Shown here piece by piece: positions 12,130 to 23,898 of a stretch of DNA of 64,000 nucleotides. The DNA is taken from assembly GCF_031143425.1 (NCBI RefSeq), contig NC_090446.1, positions 654,493,717 through 654,557,716 on the forward strand, in the 5' to 3' direction. The DNA comes from Pleurodeles waltl. Its lineage: Eukaryota; Chordata; Amphibia; Caudata; Salamandridae. Under the pieces are notes generated by a model. It did not search any database, was not told the DNA's origin, and saw only the letters and a list, made by a program, of their open reading frames with translations. Within the stretch, counting starts at the first letter, position 1. Each line of letters starts with the position of its first letter. The position numbers and the translations under genes are program-made.

Positions 12130-14530
12130 ACATGCCCTGTGCTTGGTCCTGGGGAGTTCAAGGTCACAGTCTCTCAAGTGGGTGGTTTGCCCACTGCTTG
12201 GTCTTGGGGAGTGCAAGGCCACAGTCTCTCAAATGTGCCAACTGCTTGGTCCTGGGGAGTGCAAGGCCACAGTCTCTCTAGTGGGTGGTTTGCCCACTGC
12301 TTGGTCCTGGGGAGTGCAAGGCCACAGTCTCTCAAGTGGGTGGTTTGCTCACTGCTTGTTCCTGGGGAGTGCAAGGCCACAGTCTCTCAAGTGGATGGGT
12401 TGCCAACTGCTTGGTCCTTTTGGAGTGCAAGGCCCAGTCTCTCTAGTGGGTGATTTGCCCACTGCTTGGTCCTGGGGAGTACAAGGCCACAGTCTCTCAA
12501 GTGGGTGGGTTGCCCACTGACTTGTCCTGGGGAGTGCAAGGCCACAGTCTCTCTAGTGGGTGGCTACTTCCACTGGTTCCGGAGGGGGCATAGTGCCCAG
12601 TGTGCTTTATCGTGGGAAGGATGGGGTGAGTGTATGGCTTCTCCACTGGTTCTGGAGGGGGTATAGTGCCCAGTGTGCTTCATCCTGGGAAGGATGGGTC
12701 AAGTGGATGGCTTCTCCCACTGGTTCTGGAGGGGTCAATGTGCCCAGTATGCTTCATCCTGGGAAGGATGGAGTGAGTGGATGGCTTCTTCTACTAGTTC
12801 TGGAGGGGGCATTCTACCCTGTGATACAGATCTTGAGGAGTGCAAGGTAACAGTCTCTCACCTGGGTGTCAGACCCACAGGATTTACAGGGACCAGGACG
12901 CACAACATCCCATGGAGGCAGGACTACACTCCTGCAACAACACAGAGAGAGCAATGCAAGGGCATCAGGTTGAAAATACACAGGCACCTCAGGGGGACAG
13001 GGAATGGGTGGCACCTCAACCGGAAGATGGTACAACACCTCTGGTCCTGGAGGGGGCAACATGCCCTGTGCTTGGTTCTGGGGAGTTCAAGACCACAGTC
13101 TCTCAAGTGGGTGGGTTGCCCACTGACTTGTCCTGGGGAGTGCAAGGCCACAGTCTCTGAAGTGGGTGGTTTGCTCACTGTTTGGTCCTGGGGAGTGCAA
13201 GGCAACAGTCTCTCAAGTGGATGGGTTGCCAACCGCTTGGTCATGGGGAGTTCAAGGCCACAGTCTCCCTAGTGGGTAGTTTGCCCACTGCTTGGTCCTG
13301 GGGAGTGCAAGGCCACAGTCTCTCAAGTGGGTGGGCTGCCCACTGACTTGTCCTGGGGAGTGCAAGGCCACAGTCTCTCTAGTGGGTGGCTACTTCCACT
13401 GGTTCTGGAGGGGCATAGTGCCCAGTGTACTTCATCCTGGGAAGGATGGGGTGAGTGTATGGCTTCTCCACTGGTTCTGGAGGGGGCATAGTGCCCAGTG
13501 TGCTTCATCCTGGGAAGGATGGGTCAAGTGCATGGCTTCTTCCACTGGTTCTGGAGGGGTCAATGTGCCCAGTGTGCTTCATCCTGGGAAGGATGGAGTG
13601 AGTGGATGGCTTCTTCTACTAGTTCTGGTGGGGGCATTGTACCCTGTGATACAGATCTTGAGGAGTGCAAGGTAACAGTCTCTCACCTGGGTGTCAGACC
13701 CACAGGATTTACAGGGACGAGGACGCACAACATCCCATGGAGGCAGGACTACACTCCTGCAACAACACAGAGAGAGCAATGCAGGGGCATCAGGTCGAAA
13801 ATACACAGGCACCTCAGGGGGATGGGGAATGGGGGGCACCTCAACCGGAAGATGGTACAACACCTCTGGTCCTGGAGGGGGCAACATGCCCTGTGCTTGG
13901 TTCTGGGGAGTTCAAGGCCACAGTCTCTCAAGTGGGTGGGTTGCCCACTGACTTGTCCTGGGGAGTGGAAGGCCACAGTCTCTCAAGTGGGTGGTTTGCC
14001 CACTGCTTGGTCCTGGGGAGTGCAAGGCAACAGTCTCTCAAGTGGATGGGTTGCCAACCGCTTGGTCATGGGGAGTGCAAGGCCACAGTCTCTCTAGTGG
14101 GTAGTTTGCCCACTGCTTGGTCCTGGGGAGTGCAAGGCCACAGTCTCTCAAGTGGGTGGGCTGCCCACTGACTTGTCCTGGGGAGTGCAAGGCCACAGTC
14201 TCTCTAGTGGGTGGCTACTTCCACTGGTTCAGGAGGAGCATAGTGCCCAGTGTGCTTCATCCTGGGAAGGATGGGGTGAGTGTATGGCTTCTCCACTGGT
14301 TCTGGAAGGGGCATAGTGCCCAGTGTGCTACATCCTGGGATGGATGGGTTGAGTGGATGGCTTCTTCCACTGGTTCTAGAGGGGGCGTAGTGCCCAGTGT
14401 GCTTCATCCTGGGAAGGATGGGGTGAGTGGATGGCTTCTTCTACTAGTTCTGGAGGGGGCATTGTACCCTGTGATGCAGATCTTCAGGAGTGCAAGGTCA
14501 CAGACTCTCACCTGGGTGTCAGACCCACAG
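12130..14530. repeat. Two-level minisatellite (55-bp and 73-bp units in 825-bp blocks)
   Basis: One sub-repeat of about 55-56 bp carries GGAGTGCAAGGCCACAGTCT (GGCC at 12264, 12320 and 12375 shows the spacing). A second of about 73-74 bp carries CATCCTGGGAAGGATGG (13434, 13507 and 13581). These alternate inside a larger block: the anchor GCAATGCA(A/G)GGGCATCAGGT starts at 12951 and 13776, exactly 825 bp apart, with an earlier more divergent anchor (ACAATGCAGGGGCATTAGGT) at 12021. The array ends near 14575, where the block is cut in the middle of its junction sequence. Many open frames across it are artefacts of unit lengths near multiples of three. Confidence 0.85.
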
Positions 14531-14573
14531 GATTTGCAGGGGCCAGGACGCACAACATCCCATGGAGGCAGGA

Positions 14574-15985
14574 CTACACACTGTCTGCCGGCGGTGATGG
14601 CTGCTCAGTGGTGGCAGTGGCAGTGCTGGTGTCGGTGCTGGCAGTGGTGGGGGGAGGCTCCAGCCCATCCCCTGCAGCCTCGGACGACTGCCCATTGGTG
14701 CTGCTGCTGCTGGTAGTGGTGCTGGTGGCAGTGCTGGTGGCGGTGCTGGTGCTGGCAGTGGTGAGGGGAGGCTCCAGCCCTTCCATGGCAGCCTCGGACG
14801 GCTGAACCACCATGGTTCGTGGTGGCGGCTCTGAGTGAGTCCCAGCACCAGGACTCCTGTCCTTCCTGCCTGCAGGTTCAGGCCCCTCGCCCTTCCTGTC
14901 AGCAGCCACAGGTTGCCCCTTGCCATTCCCTGGAGCAGCTGGGGGTGCCTCCTTGCACTTCCTAGACGCTGCTGGTGTTGTCTCCTTCCCCTTTCCTGTA
15001 GCAACTGGTGGTGCCTCATTGCCCTTCCTAGACTCTGGTGGTGGTGCCTCCTTGCACTTCCCTGTAGCAGCTGGTGGTTCCTCCTTGCCCTTCCTAGATG
15101 CTGCTGGCGGTGCCTCCTTGCCCCTCCCTGTCACAGCTGGTGGTGCCTCCTTGCCCTTCCTTGAAGCACCTGGTGCAGGCACCCTTTCAGTGTGGCTGCC
15201 TGGTGCCCGGGATCCTCTCCCACCTGCAGTAGCTGTCAACACTACTGTGGCCGTGGACTGGGTGGCTCGCCTGGGTTCTGACCACCCTGGCCCGACGTGA
15301 AGGGCAGGGGAAAGAGTGGTAGGGAAGAGGTCAACAGTGGAGAGGAAAAGCTTCTTAGGGACATTGGGGTGGTAGGAGGGTGAAGGTTTGGGAGTGGAGG
15401 AAGAGGAAGTGGTTGTAGGAGATGTCTGATGATTTTGGGTGCAGGTGCTTGGGGTGGATGCTGTTGTGAGGTGGATGGCTGTTGGGTGTCTGAGTGCTTG
15501 CGTTTGTGTACTTTGGGAGGAGGAGGCACAGACACAGTGGGAGAGGACACAGGGGACGTGTGAATGGATGTGGGGGTGGTGACTGCCAGTGAGGGGTGTG
15601 TACTGATATTGTGCTGTGATGGAGGTAGTGGATGAGGATGTAGTGTGTGAAGGTGTGAGTGTACACGCTACTGGGAGGGAGGTGGATGACGAGGAGGAGG
15701 GGGACACAGTGGAGGCAGTGGATGTTGTGTGAGTGCCTGTGGGATGATGCGTGGTGGTTGTATTTGCCTGATCCACTCCTGTGTGTTGTCCTAGGTGCAC
15801 GCTTGTCTGCCTGTGTGCTTGGGATAGGTTGGGGGTTGAGGGGAATGGGATTGGGTAGAGATAGTTGGAGGGGGGAAGCTAGAAACAGGGACAATAGCTG
15901 CCATCAGGGAGGAGGCCAGAGCCTGGATTGATCTCTGTTGGACCGCCATGCCAGAGTGAATGCCCTCCAGGAATGCATTTGTTTG
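14574..15985 (-). pseudogene. Low-complexity coding remnant of the Harbinger-like element
   Basis: The minus strand is open for 408 codons (15800-14574), with no ATG at its start. The first part is Ser/Thr/Pro/His-rich. The middle carries about eight 11-residue repeats of the form R/T-K-G-K-E-A-P-P-A (33-bp DNA period, 14926-15190). The end is Ser/Thr-rich and closes S-P-P-A-D-S-V-stop. Just upstream, in another frame, 15985-15790 reads N-A-F-L-E-G-I-H-S-G-M-A-V-Q-Q-R-S-I-Q-A and L-A-S-S-L-M-A-A-I-V, an amphipathic segment like the C-terminal helix of MYB/SANT-like proteins carried by Harbinger transposons; a frameshift separates the two. The DNA-binding domain is absent. Family assignment is inference. 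Confidence 0.45.
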
Positions 15986-16304
15986 TTGAAATCGGCTCTT
16001 TGTCTTTCTTCTTTGTATGGATTCTCCAAATGAGAGTGGTAAAGAACATGTTCCACAAGTTGAGGCTTACGATACTAGCCATGCAGTCAAGGTGGTCATA
16101 CTTTTATAAATATGTGTATAGATGCAAAAAAGCTCTCCAAGCATGTTTCATTGACTCAATAGATTCAAAGCTGCAAGTTTTGACAGTCAGATATTGTATG
16201 TGGCAGTTTTATTGAATATTGCATTTGATGCTTGGGCTGGTTTTATACTTTCAGTTGCTCTTGTGTCACTGTTATTATTGCAAAGGCATTATTGAGATGC
16301 AGCA

Positions 16305-16575
16305 CACCTTGTCAGAGCAGGCGTTAAAAGGGGGCAACCCATTGGTTACTGTGGGCCCTTATGTATTGTTCAGTGTTAGCTCAAATGCTGATGCTAACCC
16401 TGAACAGTACATCAATAGTGACAAAAAAAAACGTAAGCTATTGCCCCATAGCCTGCACCATGGTGTGCCGTATTTTAAACATGGTGCACACATGGTGGAA
16501 GTGGGGGGTGCTAAGGGGCACAAGGAAAGTGGCTCTGCACTGGGTGCAGCTACACTTTTCTTAAATCTGACCCCA
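16305..16575 (-). mobile_element. Fragment of the MITE family seen at 48080
   Basis: Read in reverse complement, this segment matches the left half of 48080-48617. Shared words include GGTGTGCCGTATTTTAAACA (compare the complement of 48163-48190), AGCAGGCGTTAAAAG at 16317 (compare 48335-48350) and TGCACTGGGTGCAGC. The right half is missing. Non-coding. Confidence 0.5.
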
Positions 16576-16599
16576 AGTGTTAAGTGGTTTCTTGTGGTT

Positions 16600-19500
16600 C
16601 TCTGAGTGGCTGTCCTGGTTAATGATGAGGCGGCATCACATTTTAGGATGCTTTTTATGTCCTTTGAAATATCTAGTAACCCGCTCGGTTCTGACTACAT
16701 TTTAACAGCATAGGAGGTTATGTTCTCTTCCCTTTTCTTCATTAAATCGTCCGTTCGTCCAGTGCTGTGTGGACGGATGTGTTTTTTTCATATTTATCAA
16801 GAAATACCTAATTTAGCATCACGCATTCATACTTATCATTAGATTACTCTGTCCCCTACGCATCATGTACATATATGTTATCAGCTATATGGGTATTGTA
16901 TTCACTGAAAGGGTATCAGAATTTTCAAACTATTTATATGCCAAGTTGTATAATAATCCCCATATCCTACAGAAAGCCATCAGGTGTGCAGCTGGATAGC
17001 GGTGCTCTAACAATGAGTCCTCATTTCTGCCCCTCCTAAATTCTTGGAACTCTTCATACATTATCCTCCAATTATGTTCTTCGGAGAGGGTAGGGGTAAA
17101 TACTATGCAGCTTCACATATTATCAATCTGTCCCACAAGCAGTTTTTCTGTAAGAGAAGCACAAGGTAGGCAAGCAAATGTTTAAATTTTATTCCCTTCA
17201 AAGCCTGATTTGTGTAAGTCTTGAAGCTCTCATCATTGCAAGTGGTCCTGCAGCTTTTCGGAGAATGAAGAGTTGAAGTTTTCTAATTTTGTTAGCATGA
17301 CAAAGTCAACTACCAGCCCTGAAAACAATATCTGAAAATAAAATGGCGATTTCACACACACTGGTAATATTACCATTCAAAATATAAATTTCCTAGGCCC
17401 TAAGTCTGACACTCACACACATACATACACACTTAAACAATATTGTGCTCTCGTGTTTGCAGACAGTCATGCATGGTTTGTACGTAACACGCATTTATTA
17501 CCAAAAAAGCCCTGCTACAAACACAATTGCTTACATAAAAGTGCCTTGATTATCTTTGGAAAGCTAGCGGGGAATCCTACGCAGGTCCCCTCTATTTTCT
17601 TCAGGGCACCAATTTTGTGTCCTTAAAGGTCGGCTTGCAGCACAAAGACTGCAGTGTGATTGTCTGGGTTCACTAAGAAATTTTAGGTTCCTGGTCTTGT
17701 AGAAATAAGTCTACCATATTCTATTCTCGTGTCTCAACAATTGTGGTTGGTTCCACAAGCAAATAAATTGTCAGCAACGTAATTGAGCCCATTAAACTTC
17801 TCCTTGGAACACAGGTCAGCACGAAAAGCATACTTAGGCATAAATAAAAGAAAATTACACAATCATCGGATGAGTTATATAAGGGAAAAGAGGCTACACC
17901 TGCAGAGTGCATATATTTGAATATTCAATGCAATAAGCATCCGTATTCAGGTTTCCTGGAATAAAGTATTTTCACATAAACTGTTTTACTTTCAGATTGT
18001 AGGCAAGGGATTGACTCATATGGCTGATTTAAGTGACATTTCTCTGCAGCTGGTAACATAAAATGCCTGCTGCATCTGAGCTCTCCAGGATTATTTCTGC
18101 AAGTGATTTGTAGAGTAATACTGGCGTGGCAGGTTCGCTTACCAACGTTGTGACATGAGGCCTTGGAGGGCGTAACTGGACATATCTATATGAAAGAATA
18201 AGACTAGAACGCGCATTTTCATTCGGCTTGAATATACTGCGTTAGGTGGAAATCATGTCACTGCATGCTCGTGTTTCATTCCTGGATTTAATCTCAGTAC
18301 ATTTAGATGGAGAAAGAGGTTATCGCTTTTAAAGAAGTTGTCAAGGACGGAGCAAAATGGCGCCTCCTGCTTTTAACCTCCGGCCAAGAGAAAAGTATTG
18401 ATTTCAATGCATCGCAATGACTAGATTAGGCCATGTCTCGCTTTATCTTCCTAGCTGTCCCTGTAAGCATTTTTTCAGCTTGCCAAGAGTAAAGGAACTA
18501 TTGAATTTTGAAGCTCAATACCTCAAGAAAACACTTTCTCTTCTTGGCGTATTGCGGAAACCTTGGATGCTCTTTTGTCTTTTTTTTACAACTGCTTATC
18601 CGCTCCTTAATGGCTACCATTCTGCATAATTTAACTGTTAAAATGCAACAAAAATACATTTTAAGTAACAACTCAAACTACGCTGAATATGGAATAAAAG
18701 CGAGACAGGGCTTTTACAAATATTCATATCTAATCCGAGGAAATAACATGGAAATAATAAGCAAGCATTAGATTCAATGGTATTCTGTTCATTGGTATTA
18801 CAAGAGTACCAAGTGCCAACCTAACGCAACCTCTTCCATCCAGCTGTTTGTACACAGACTGGAACTCCTCTAGTAGAGTGCGCTTAGATTTCAATTCATA
18901 ACCTGTGTGTAGTGAGAACACATAACTGTAGCTGTGTCATTATGTGGTGCAGGAATAACACAAAAAGTCTAATCAACAATCTATATTGTGTGTTATGTTA
19001 TAACTCTGAAGTAAAATTCAGGTATAAATATGTATCTGGAATGTGCATTGCATCATCTACTAAGTTGGCTCAAATGTGGCCTGAAATATAGTTTTTTCTT
19101 TGCTTTACGTTCAACGTAGAATTTTGCTCACATTGTATTATTCTTTAATTACAGGTGCATCTGCATGAGTCTACAGTTATTGAAAGGCATGTTGTGTATT
19201 TGAGATAGTGGGGCACAGGAGGTTATGTTGCAAGGACGAGGAGTTCTAACGAACTGAAGAAGAAAAAGACTCCATGTGTGCACCAGGATCTGGGAGATAC
19301 CCAGGAGTGTCCTGATGTTTTGAGATGAATGTCTGATACTAGTTGCAAATTCCAACTGTGCACAGGACATGGAAAACTACTGGTGTTGGTGATGTGGATT
19401 CTCAAATGTTCTACGAGGCCCACATTGGTATTCATTTAGTTAAACAGCAGCAGACCCCTTTTATCCGTTGGTGAGAGCATATTCCCCTGAGACTCAGGGT

Positions 19501-19760
19501 GGTACAGTCCTCTTTATTCCTAATCTGGTTGAGTGGCTCTATGCTACACACACCTCTTTATCAGAACTTCTACTGACATTTTCTGTTATGCTGAAACTTT
19601 CTGATTATCTCCAGTTTCCTATATTCCCTGAGAGATAATTTCCCCAATATCTAAGGTAGTATATTTAGATGAAATTAGTTTTTCAATTATTAGATAAGAG
19701 TACTGCGACTTATATACTGACCGTTCGATTCTGTTTCTCATTTTTTTAGGGTCAAGCCTG
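16600..19760. other. Unassigned stretch
   Basis: No gene or named element was recognised. There is a short CA-rich patch near 17410-17440. An ATG in a good Kozak context at 18357 opens only 17 codons. Minus-strand frames at 17721-17912 and 18730-18921 show no family motifs. Confidence 0.45.
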
Positions 19761-19764
19761 TGAT

Positions 19765-19990
19765 AGCATGCGCTACCACATGCGTATCGCTTGCAAGATG
19801 TTGTAGTTAGTAAAGGGCTTGGAGCTCGCCTGTCACTCACCATTTGTTGGTGTGAGTGGCAGTCTTCTTTACAGCCTAGTAATTTGTCCACTTCAGGCTG
19901 GCATCAATTCTGGTCCTGTTCGTAGAGCACTGATTGATTTAACTTAATTAGTGCCCGTCTGAGGTGCCCCATGTGGTTGAAGAACTATTT
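19765..19990 (+). repeat. Interspersed repeat, copy 1 (paired with 22066)
   Basis: The run ATGCGTATCGCTTGCAAGAT, then TAGTTAGTAAAGGGCTTGGA, a CTGTCACTCACCATTTG segment and a TTCTGGTCCTGTTC...GAGCACTGATTGAT tail is repeated with substitutions at 22066-22290. No coding potential and no RNA polymerase III boxes were seen, so the class is unknown. Confidence 0.5.
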
Positions 19991-22065
19991 CTTCCCCTTT
20001 CCCTCACTCTGCTTGCTGCTCCCTCATTAGCATTTGTTTTCCTTGTTTGGAATGCCTTGATAATCACTTAGCAGCAGTTATACCACCACACACACCTAAT
20101 TTTCCTTACAGTTTTAGTTTAATTTTGCCCCCATTTTGCTTGTAGTACCTCCTGCTTTATATATATATATATATATATTGAACATCCTGTTTAAGGACTC
20201 TCCTCTCCCTCGTCTGTCATGAGACTGAGCTGAATCCGGAGGTGCTCATTGGGCCTGGGGGGGTCGCATTGACCGGGAGCTGGCGCACCCATCAAGAAAC
20301 CCTTTGTGCATGAACTGTGTTTCACCCCATTGCAGAAAACAAAAGTAGGTCTTCTTTATGTGTGTTGTTGTGCTTATATGTGTGTATCTCTGTAAATAAA
20401 TGTGTACCAGTCTCTTCACTTCTTGTAACTTGCAGGCAGGGCACCGGGAACATGTCTCAAGATGATCTATGGAGTAACAGATCAATACACTGGACTTGTG
20501 TCCCCTCTATATTCTCTGGAGCTTTCCATCGGACGTGCACGTCTGATGTCACTCAGAGAATTTCCAGTACCTTAGCTACCACATGTTAACTGCACACAGG
20601 CCCTTCAACATTGTACACCAGTCTTTTACATACGCAAGTCAGAGCTCCTTACCCATGGATAATCCCCAGCTGCCTGCATACATATTACTTGTTGTAACCA
20701 TGGGTCATCTCTGCCTTTACATCCAGACAGAAACGAGATGCACCTGGGTTTTAGCTGCATAAATTATATGAGCTGGCCTGACATGCTGGCGCTCATGCGT
20801 AATGCAGCATGCCCACCTCTAGGATGCCAAGCGACCACCTGTGTGTGTTTGTACATAGCGAACCACCTGGGAGGAGAACACGCCAGTGCATGTGCCTGGC
20901 ATTCGTGAGGCAAAGAGGTTTCCCCGTGGAGACACAGCCTCCCCCCCACCCCCACCGAAATAACAGCCAATGCCTGCTCCCTGCTGCCACTGCGAGTTTG
21001 CTTCACTGCTGCCAAAATTTCAGTTTGGACTCTCCTTGGACACCAGTTGGCCTCATTGTCTATGTCTCCACAAAGCAGTCCTTGGCCAAACCTCAAGCTA
21101 GAATGAAAAAAAGTGATTGAAATAATTGACAGGAGTGTTGGCCCTCATACCTCTGTATTCGTTGTGTGGGCTTGTAGTTTTAGAACTATTCACATATACC
21201 ACAACATATTTCCTTGTTTCACAATACGTTTTCAAATAAAATGAAGCACTCATATAGCTGCCCTGCAACAGTATAGGTAAACTGAGGTTTGGAAAGTTAC
21301 AAATAAGCCCCCCCAGCCTTATTTGCAAAAACGACAAATGCTGAGAAGTGCCTGCACAGTTTATTTAAATGTAGGCAGTGTGTTGTCACGCGAAAAGCGT
21401 GCTAGAATAAATTTCAGCTGGCACAGGCCCACAAGTTAGCATCTGCATAACTATTTCCGAGAATTCCTGAATCATTATACAAAGGTTACTTAACCTCCGA
21501 CATACACTACAAACCAAAAATTGTTTCGAAAAGTCCTTTCACTCTTTTTTCATTTTAGTAAAAACAACTGTGGCCAGATTCCCAACACATTGAAAAAGCT
21601 GTCACATTGCAGATAAGACTCAGAAATAATGAATGCATACCATTGGATATCTGCCTGTAGTGCTTTTTCTAACGTATCTGTGTTTGATTGATGGTTTGTC
21701 ATTACTGGTTTCCTTTTCCTCAAATTGTTCAGCAGTCTTTCATCAGCCTTATTGATTGATCCTCTAGTGAACCCTGACTACCACATCCCTCGCTGCCTGA
21801 ACTGTCTTCAGTATAAAAAACATACATTGTCCTAGCATTCACTAGCACTGAAGAAAACGTTGTGCATTTGCAAATTGTGAAGTAGCAGAATTCCCTCGCT
21901 CACACTGATGTTAACAACTGGCGGAAGTGCGCTGACCCATTGCCCCATGCTGTATGTTGTAGTGTCCAGAAACAAAATGTGAATGACACAACAACAGACC
22001 TCAGGAATAATACAATAGTGAAGGGCCACAGTATACAGCACAGAAAAGGGAAATCATGTGGTATA
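19990..22065. other. Unassigned stretch with a TA microsatellite
   Basis: A (TA)10 microsatellite lies at 20159-20178. Neither strand shows a recognisable gene. The ORF pair around 20760-21120 is overlapping on both strands and lacks motifs. Confidence 0.45.
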
Positions 22066-22290
22066 ATGCTAGCATATGCGTATCGCCTGCGAGATGTTAA
22101 TGTAGTTAGAAAAGGGCTTGGACCCCGACTGTCGCATATCATTTGTGGGATTGCGCGTCACTCTTCTTAACATCCTCACATTTGGTCATGGCTGACACTT
22201 CATAATTTCTGTTCCTGTCTATGGCACAGGGACTAAGAAATGATTGATGGAGCTTAAACAGTGCCTTCCACTGCTACCAATATGATTAAG
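22066..22290 (+). repeat. Interspersed repeat, copy 2 (paired with 19765)
   Basis: ATGCGTATCGCCTGCGAGAT, TAGTTAGAAAAGGGCTTGGA, a CTGTCGCATATCATTTG segment and a TTTCTGTTCCTGTC...AGAAATGATTGAT tail follow in the same order as at 19765. The spacing is conserved apart from small indels. Confidence 0.5.
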
Positions 22291-23565
22291 GCACTATTTT
22301 GTTCTTTTTAATTTCTCCTGATCTGCAAACAGAAGGCAGGTGACTGGCAAAAATATGCTCCCCAGGACAAACAAAACTGTAAGGTTTTATTTTTACAGTT
22401 ACGTTTTTGTTGTATTTTACAAAGCCTTCTTTTCTCACTTTCCACTCATGTTTTGTTTTGGCTCATGTCATTTACAATGCCAATAGCTCTAACTCTTGCA
22501 AATGCAAGACCCATTGCATTGCAAATGCTTGTTTTTTTGCTGCAGCAGAGATTCTTGTATTCCTTATGCTCCTTCGATTTAATCAGATTCAACGCTTTAC
22601 TTCACTATTGGCAATTCAGTACTTTTATATCATGTTCTTGAGGCTCATTTACATAAGTTTGGCCTTAAATTTGTAACAAACCTTTGAAGTTTATTCTCTG
22701 AGATTTAATGTGTGACCAAATAGGTTACACAGTTAATTGATTCGAAGTGTTGACTTTGCCTCCCTTTACCCCTCGGAAGACCTAAAAAGGTCTGCTGAAA
22801 GGTGAGAAATCAGAAAAAGAGGCCAGAAGTGTTCTCTGTAGAGTGTACATATTGAGACTGACCAGAAAATGTGTTGACTTTTGAGGCAAAGGCACATATC
22901 ATGCGTCCATTAAATGTAATTCAAGGTGCGATGGTTTGTCAAGTATGTCATAAGGTCTTTTATAAGATTAAAGTACTGATTCACCAAACTAATTCGATGA
23001 GTATTTGTGCTTTACTCTGGGCTTAGTTTTGAATGATATCTAAATTTTATGTCCTGATTCACAAAGCACACTCTATGAAGAGTTGTGCCTTTGGTAGGCT
23101 TTACTCATCAACTTGTAGGAGTAAGTAATGCTTAGTCTCAGAAAAAGAAATATTTGCGAGTGTGGATTGTGAAAATGCTTGAACATGTTACAACAAAGTC
23201 TAGATACAATTACTCACAGAAAAATCTTTTCCAATCATCCCTGATTGTTCAGGAGTAAGTAACACCCAAAACAGGAGTCCGACACAACCATTCAGGGATA
23301 AGTATTTTGACTCAGACCCTTAAAGTATTTGTTTTGCGATGGTTACTAATTAATTCCAAGAGCAGTAGCTCAGAATGTGTGAGTATGGTTGGTGCAGTGA
23401 GTTCCACTGGTAGTAGATATCCTTGAGCAGACATTCCTCTGACAGAATATCAGGAGCAAAAATATTGTGGTGACATGCTATTATGTCAAAAACACCGAGG
23501 ACTAAAATATGAAGAAGGTACGTGCAAATAGGTAAGTATTCTTAACGCCACATCTATGCACCTAT
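22290..23565. other. Unassigned stretch
   Basis: No gene was found. Two phrases of the type TGATTCAC(A/C)AA (about 22980 and 23055) followed by ...GAGTATTTGTGC / ...GAGTTGTGCC suggest a decayed palindromic repeat. The matching opposite end is not visible. Confidence 0.35.
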
Positions 23566-23671
23566 GAAGATATATATATATATTAAATTGAACACACTCT
23601 CCAAATCCGAAGAGAACCAAGACACCTCCGTACGGAAATCCAATATTTTATTCACAGCAAACCAAACAACT

Positions 23672-23702
23672 CCAACGCGTTTCGGCAGTACGCCTTGTTC
23701 AC
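23672..23702 (-). ncRNA. Degenerate hammerhead-ribozyme-like core
   Basis: On the minus strand the order is GTGAACA, then a small stem AGGC/GCC with a 5-nt loop, then GAAAC (complement of 23679-23683), then GCGTTGG. A hammerhead core needs CUGANGA before stem II and GAAA after it. Here the second part is perfect, but the first has two core substitutions (C to G and G to C), so activity is unlikely. Stems I and III are not clearly formed. Confidence 0.3.
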
Positions 23703-23854
23703 GGATAGGCTCTAATATTGGATTTTCGTACGGAGGTGTCTTGGTTCTCTTTGGATTTGGAGAGTGTGTTCGTTTTAATATTTTCGGGCGTCTCGGAGCC
23801 CGACCAGGACTGCTGTGTTGCAGCGGCCGCACTCCGAGGTAAACTTCGTGGAGC

Positions 23855-23857
<3 letters not shown>

Positions 23858-23895
<38 letters not shown>
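23858..23895. repeat. (TA)n microsatellite
   Basis: About 19 uninterrupted TA units follow the Penelope-like structure; a shorter run lies on its other side. Confidence 0.95.

Positions 23896-23898
<3 letters not shown>

Larger units (their letters stand above)
11278..15990 (-). mobile_element. Harbinger-like transposon, truncated, with embedded minisatellite
   Basis: The left end GGCCCTCATTCCACCCTGGC followed by GGTTGGTG (11278-11305) matches the terminal repeat of the complete MITE at 57521 (GGCCCTCATTACAACCCTGG...). The following 150 bp also shows the same alternating CCGCC/GGCGG style. The element is read on the minus strand: a coding remnant at 14574-15985, then tandem repeats, then this terminus. 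The sequence beyond about 15990 is unrelated and no opposite terminus was found, so the element is 5'-truncated. The Harbinger (PIF) name rests on the 3-bp TTA target duplication of its small relative and on the family's general look; no DDE transposase is visible. Confidence 0.5.
23569..23895. mobile_element. Penelope-like inverted structure between TA microsatellites
   Basis: Two 57-bp inverted arms, 23591-23647 and 23714-23770, match with few differences (AACACACTCTCCAAATCCGA... against its complement). They enclose a short core containing AACGCGTTTCGGC. The whole lies between a short TA run (23571-23583) and a longer one (23858-23895). ACGCGTTTCG cores next to TA microsatellites are what I associate with pseudo-LTRs of Penelope-like elements, whose pseudo-LTRs are known to carry hammerhead ribozymes. 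There is no RT or GIY-YIG coding sequence, so this is a non-autonomous or truncated copy. Confidence 0.4.

Noticed and set aside
12130..14530. CRISPR-like array of regularly spaced repeats
   Set aside because: The units are directly adjacent, with no unique spacers, form a two-level tandem repeat and lie in eukaryotic transposon DNA.
12040..14716. Several open frames of 100-199 residues over the minisatellite
   Set aside because: They occur on both strands and in several frames, and merely repeat the translated tandem unit.
18357..18410. ATG in strong Kozak context as a coding start
   Set aside because: It opens only 17 codons and no continuation by a splice donor is evident.
23672..23702. 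Active hammerhead ribozyme
   Set aside because: Two invariant core bases are changed and stems I and III are not clear, so it was kept only as a degenerate relic.
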